DNA of 25,510 bases from Actinobacteria bacterium ADurb.Bin346 (GTDB lineage Bacteria; Actinomycetota; Humimicrobiia; Humimicrobiales; Humimicrobiaceae), in assembly GCA_002068775.1 (NCBI GenBank), contig MWAX01000154.1, forward strand, positions 1 to 25,510. Direction: 5' to 3'. Position 1 is the first letter of the stretch. Every line of letters begins with the position of its first letter. The position numbers were made by a program, and so were the translations under genes. This document shows, in pieces, positions 22,019-25,510 of the stretch. The notes under the pieces were generated by a model. That model was not told the DNA's origin and made no database searches. It saw only the letters and a list, made by a program, of their open reading frames with translations.

Positions 22019-23050
22019 ATGTTTGAATTTTTTGTGAATTTAATTGGCAGGGATATGGGTATAGATCTTGGAACTGCAAACACTCTTGTATTTGTAAAAA
22101 ATAAAGGCATTGTGTTATGTGAGCCCTCAATTGTTGCTATTGATAAGGAAAATAAAAAAATCCTTGCAGTCGGAATGGAAGCAAAAAAAATGGTCGGGCG
22201 CACCCCCGGAAATATAGTGGCTATAAGGCCATTAAAAGACGGAGTTATTGCAGATTTTGATACAACTGAAAGAATGCTCAGATATTTTATCCAGAGAGTC
22301 CACAAAAATATGGCTATAGCAAGACCAAGGATTATAATTTGTGTGCCATCAGGCATTACAGCAGTTGAAAAAAAAGCAGTGATCGAGGCAACAGAACAGG
22401 CAGGGGCACGCTCAGCATACATTATAGAAGAGCCTCTGGCCGCAGCGATTGGCGCTGACCTTCCAATTAACGAGCCAACCGGAAGCATGATAGTCGATAT
22501 AGGCGGCGGAACATCAGAGGTTGCAATAATCTCTCTCGGCGGGATTGTCGCATACCAGTCACTCAGGGTTGGCGGAGACGAGCTTGATGAGGCAATAATA
22601 TATTACCTTAAAAAGGAAAATAATCTCCTTATTGGCGAAAGCACTTCGGAAAAAATAAAAATGGAAATAGGCTCAGCTTTTCCTACTGAAAACGAAGAAA
22701 AAATGGAGGTAAACGGAAGGGACCTGGTAACCGGGTTACCAAAAACCATAATAATTACAAGCCAGCAAATAAGAGCTGCTCTTGAAAAGACTTTAAGCGA
22801 AATAATAAATTCGATTGTCGAAGTTCTTGACAATACGCCTCCGGAACTTTCATCTGATATAATGAAAAGAGGCATAGTGCTGAGCGGGGGCGGGGCATTG
22901 CTTAAGGGCCTTAATGAAAGGATAAGCAGGGAAACTCATTGCCCTGTATACCTTGCGCCTGATCCGCTGGCAGCAGTTGCGCTTGGCGCCGGCAAGTGCG
23001 CTGAGGATTTTAATACCCTTAAGAAATACCTGAGGTATTCAAAGCAATGA
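22019..23050 (+). CDS. mreB: Rod-shape-determining actin homologue MreB
   Basis: Actin-like ATPase that forms membrane filaments directing lateral cell-wall synthesis. The 343 residues show the amphipathic N-terminal helix (MFEFFVNLIG), phosphate 1 loop GIDLGTANT (14-22), a phosphate 2 loop DIGGGTSEVAI in the middle and the adenosine motif VLSGGGALLKGL near the C-terminus. Start ATG has AAGGAG upstream. It begins the elongasome block: mreC, mreD and mrdA follow on the same strand. Presence of the block implies a rod-like cell. Confidence 0.96.
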   Translation: MFEFFVNLIGRDMGIDLGTANTLVFVKNKGIVLCEPSIVAIDKENKKILAVGMEAKKMVGRTPGNIVAIRPLKDGVIADFDTTERMLRYFIQRVHKNMAIARPRIIICVPSGITAVEKKAVIEATEQAGARSAYIIEEPLAAAIGADLPINEPTGSMIVDIGGGTSEVAIISLGGIVAYQSLRVGGDELDEAIIYYLKKENNLLIGESTSEKIKMEIGSAFPTENEEKMEVNGRDLVTGLPKTIIITSQQIRAALEKTLSEIINSIVEVLDNTPPELSSDIMKRGIVLSGGGALLKGLNERISRETHCPVYLAPDPLAAVALGAGKCAEDFNTLKKYLRYSKQ

Positions 23051-23063
23051 ATTAATCAGGCAT

Positions 23064-23080
23064 CAGGCAGTTTTTGCCTG
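23064..23080. other. Short hairpin between mreB and mreC
   Basis: CAGGCA (23064-23069) and TGCCTG (23075-23080) form a perfect 6-bp stem with a 5-base loop. No T-run follows, so it is not a normal terminator; it could damp read-through or protect the mreB mRNA end. Confidence 0.35.
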
Positions 23081-23119
23081 CAGATGTTTCTGTAATTAAC
23101 AGATTATTTTTATATTCAA

Positions 23120-23932
23120 ATGGCTCCAGAAAAAAGAAATCCCAGGAATATAATTATTTTATCCGTAATAATTGTGATTTGCATAATTGTGATTACGGTA
23201 AGTTTTAAAGATTCCGGTGCTTTCAGTAAAATAAGAATATTGACATTTGATTTTTTTGAACCTGTACAGGAGAAAACATATCTCTTTTTCAGGCCTGTTT
23301 CTCATTTTTTTTTAAATATCAGGGAATATTTTAACCTGAATGCAGAAAACAGGGATTTGATGGAGGAAAATGCCGGCCTTATAAAGGATTACAGTGATAA
23401 TATAAACTTGAGGGTTGAAAATGACTCGCTCAGGCATTTACTTGGAATGCAGTTAAGGCAGGACCATGAAACGATGGCTGCAAAAGTCATAGGGTACTTT
23501 GAAGATAAATGGCAGTCTGAAGTAATTATCAATAAAGGGGGCAGCAGTGGAATATCTGAGGGTATGGCTGTTGTCAATGATGAGGGGCTCATCGGCATAG
23601 TCATTTTTGTCTCAAGCAGTTCAAGCAGGGTCAGGCTTTTGGATGATCCGCAGAGCAGCATAGGTGCAAGATTATTATCTTCAAGAAAATTAGGGATGAT
23701 TGAAGGCAGCCCTGAAAAAAAAATTTACTTTAATTATATAACCAGGGGAGAAGAAATTTTCAAAGGCGATATATTGATCACTTCAGAATTGGGTGGAAAT
23801 ATCCCGGCAGAGATTTTAATTGGAAGAGTAAAGAGCACAAGCGTCAGGGACAACAGCGCTTATGCGGTCATAGAGGTTGAACCTTTTGCAGATTATAAAA
23901 AACTGGAATATGTGCTTATAATAAAGAGTTAA
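23120..23932 (+). CDS. mreC: Rod-shape-determining protein MreC
   Basis: Bitopic scaffold that links MreB/MreD to the penicillin-binding protein outside the membrane. The 270 residues have one N-terminal membrane segment (about 8-27, NIIILSVIIVICIIVITVSF), a coiled coil (about 60-105) and the extracytoplasmic beta-barrel domain (KVIGYFEDKW, INKGGSSGI, VNDEGLIGIV). The ATG has no visible ribosome binding site, unlike mreB; it lies 69 bases after mreB, with the short hairpin in between. Length is normal for the family. Confidence 0.93.
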   Translation: MAPEKRNPRNIIILSVIIVICIIVITVSFKDSGAFSKIRILTFDFFEPVQEKTYLFFRPVSHFFLNIREYFNLNAENRDLMEENAGLIKDYSDNINLRVENDSLRHLLGMQLRQDHETMAAKVIGYFEDKWQSEVIINKGGSSGISEGMAVVNDEGLIGIVIFVSSSSSRVRLLDDPQSSIGARLLSSRKLGMIEGSPEKKIYFNYITRGEEIFKGDILITSELGGNIPAEILIGRVKSTSVRDNSAYAVIEVEPFADYKKLEYVLIIKS

Positions 23933-23977
23933 TAAGCAAAGATTTGATGTTCAAAGGACAGGCCGGCAAATAGTTTT

Positions 23978-24496
23978 ATGAAAATATTTTTCAAAGTTTT
24001 AAACTTTATAATTCTTGTCTTATGTATCTTGCTCCAGTTTGCATTTTTTGAAAATTTTAAGCTGGTAAATATCGGCATTGACATTGTCCTTGTCGCTATA
24101 ATCGGCATAACGATTTTTAACGGTGAAATCTATGGCATGGCATATGGTTTTTTTGCAGGGATGCTGATTGACATATTGTCCGGAAGGATTATAGGCATAA
24201 GTGCGCTTTTATACGCTCTTGGTGCTTTTTTAGCAGGCAGAGTCTCCGGACTTGAGCTTAAGAAAAAAATACTGACAGACCTGCTGCTGGTCTTAATTGT
24301 AACGGAATTAAATATTTTATTTAAGAGCGGCGTTTATTATCTTTTTGGCTTCAGCGCAAGCTCTGCAAAATTAGGTCTGGAGATGCTTATTAACCCGGTT
24401 TTTAATGCAGCATTAATGTTTATACTTTTTCCACTGCTGGACCTCGGGCGTGAAAGAAAGGAAGAACTTGGATTTATCTTCAAGAAGAAGGCTTAG
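23978..24496 (+). CDS. mreD: Rod-shape-determining membrane protein MreD
   Basis: A 172-residue integral membrane protein of the MreD family, with about five hydrophobic segments (for example NFIILVLCILLQFAFF, then IDIVLVAIIGITIF). MreD joins MreC and the elongation PBP at the membrane. The spacing after mreC is 45 bases; no strong ribosome binding site stands before the ATG. mrdA starts inside its 3' end. Confidence 0.9.
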   Translation: MKIFFKVLNFIILVLCILLQFAFFENFKLVNIGIDIVLVAIIGITIFNGEIYGMAYGFFAGMLIDILSGRIIGISALLYALGAFLAGRVSGLELKKKILTDLLLVLIVTELNILFKSGVYYLFGFSASSAKLGLEMLINPVFNAALMFILFPLLDLGRERKEELGFIFKKKA

Positions 24497-25510
24497 AGTA
24501 GCAATTTATTTCCTTATATTGCTGACAGCAGTCCTGGTGGCAAGGCTTTATTTTCTCCAGGTCATGAGCGGAGAGATATATGCCGAGGAAGCCCAGAAAA
24601 TTATATTGCGCTCAAAGACGCTTGCAGCTCCCAGGGGAAATATATATGACAGAAATGGCAGGCTTCTTGTAAAAAGCGTACCGAGTCCCGCAATTGCTGT
24701 CGACCCGAGGGCAGTGCTGGCAAATGAAGAGGTTCTTGATGTATTGTGCACAAAACTGAAGCTTGCAAAAGCCAAAGTGACTGAAAAGCTTAAAAAAAGT
24801 AATATATCATACCTTGAAAGGGTTGTGCTGAAGCAGAATATAGATTATGAAACAATGATTTATTTCAAGGAGAACAGCAGCAGCCTGCCGGGTGTCGAAG
24901 TTATAGATGTTTTTTTAAGAGAATATGAATACGGTAATCTTGCGGCCCATATCCTCGGTTACACAGGTGAGATAGATGAAGATAAACTCAAGTCAAGCCA
25001 GTACAGCGCCGGCTATGAAGGAGGGGACCAGATCGGCCTTTCCGGGGTAGAGGCATATTATGAAAATATCCTCAAAGGTACAAAGGGCAAAGTAACATAT
25101 GAGGTCGATCCTATTGGGAAACCCAGGAACATGATTGAAAAAATAGATTATATCCCGGGCAATGATCTTTATCTGACAATTGATATTGACCTTCAAAAAG
25201 CGGTAGAAGAAACTCTTGCAGATGCAATACTTAAACTCAGGCAGAAAAAACCTTCTGGCTCTGATGAAAATTACAGAGCTCCGGGCGGAGCAGTTGTTGT
25301 GCTTGACGCTAAAAGCTGCGAGATACTGTCGATGGCAAGCTACCCCACTTATGACCCTTCAGTGTTTACCGGCGGCATCAGTGAGTCAGACTGGGCTTTT
25401 TTAAATGACCCTGAAAACCAGTACCCTTTAAATAATCGCGCAATAATGGGTTATCCACCAGGCTCTGTGTTCAAGCTTGTAACTGCTTATGCAGGACTTT
25501 CTGAAAGTGT
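24468..25510 (+). CDS. mrdA: Penicillin-binding protein 2, elongation transpeptidase (partial)
   Basis: Cross-links peptidoglycan during rod elongation. Only the first 347 codons are in the window; the gene runs off its end. The frame starts at TTG 24468 (MDLSSRRRLRVAIYFLIL), with AGGAAG just upstream, overlapping mreD by 29 bases. Seen: one membrane anchor (about 11-29), the dimerisation motif RGNIYDRNG (56-64), further pedestal motifs (NLAAHILGYTGEID, GYEGGDQIGLSGVEAYYE) and the active-site SxxK with Ser333 in PPGSVFKL. Downstream SxN and KTG motifs lie beyond the window. Identity as the class B PBP of the elongasome follows from motifs and position after mreBCD. Confidence 0.93.
   Translation, partial: MDLSSRRRLRVAIYFLILLTAVLVARLYFLQVMSGEIYAEEAQKIILRSKTLAAPRGNIYDRNGRLLVKSVPSPAIAVDPRAVLANEEVLDVLCTKLKLAKAKVTEKLKKSNISYLERVVLKQNIDYETMIYFKENSSSLPGVEVIDVFLREYEYGNLAAHILGYTGEIDEDKLKSSQYSAGYEGGDQIGLSGVEAYYENILKGTKGKVTYEVDPIGKPRNMIEKIDYIPGNDLYLTIDIDLQKAVEETLADAILKLRQKKPSGSDENYRAPGGAVVVLDAKSCEILSMASYPTYDPSVFTGGISESDWAFLNDPENQYPLNNRAIMGYPPGSVFKLVTAYAGLSES

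Overview
The window is bacterial chromosome from a low-GC organism. Start codons are often TTG. The gene order clpX-valS-folC-(zinc ribbon)-DUF4321-maf-mreBCD-mrdA resembles that of Clostridia-like Firmicutes and some deep-branching, low-GC Actinobacteriota. A conventional tig-clpP-clpX set lies just upstream of it. The order, the TTG starts and at least one apparently leaderless promoter point to a monoderm-type lineage, but the sequence alone does not fix the phylum.

Bases 1 to about 5800 are an accessory, visibly more AT-rich island. It holds a small FMN-binding split-barrel protein, a Fic-family pseudogene that has lost its active site, an intact AbrB/PIN (VapBC-type) pair with a textbook promoter and operator, a HicB antitoxin gene followed by a broken HicA toxin gene, an intact HigBA pair on the minus strand, a tRNA 3'-end fragment, and a TetR regulator with a short-chain dehydrogenase whose control region carries perfect palindromes. 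Two short repeats occur twice here: a 24-bp GC-rich repeat next to pseudogene ends, and a C-terminal coding remnant. The region looks like a toxin-antitoxin graveyard at a recombination hot spot.

Bases 5954 to 10569 hold murI, rph and rdgB (cell-wall D-glutamate, tRNA 3' trimming, nucleotide-pool cleaning). An unrecognised two-gene cassette follows: a 511-aa protein with a duplicated PH-like module, then a 221-aa protein rich in zinc-ribbon Cys pairs.

Bases 10838 to 12989 carry seven tRNA genes with encoded CCA: Pro, Gly, Arg(TCT), His, Arg(TCG), Lys and Leu. An iron-dependent alcohol dehydrogenase gene sits between the second and third.

Bases 13153 to the end form a dense plus-strand run: tig, clpP, clpX (nascent-chain folding and proteolysis), valS, folC, a membrane zinc-ribbon protein, DUF4321, maf, then the elongasome genes mreB, mreC, mreD and mrdA (PBP2, cut by the window end). 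Many neighbours overlap or abut, suggesting one or a few long operons linking protein quality control, translation, folate and rod-shape wall synthesis. I saw no CRISPR array, insertion sequence or rRNA. The most original material is the PH-like/zinc-ribbon cassette, the repeats in the accessory island, and a duplicated tail motif on trigger factor.
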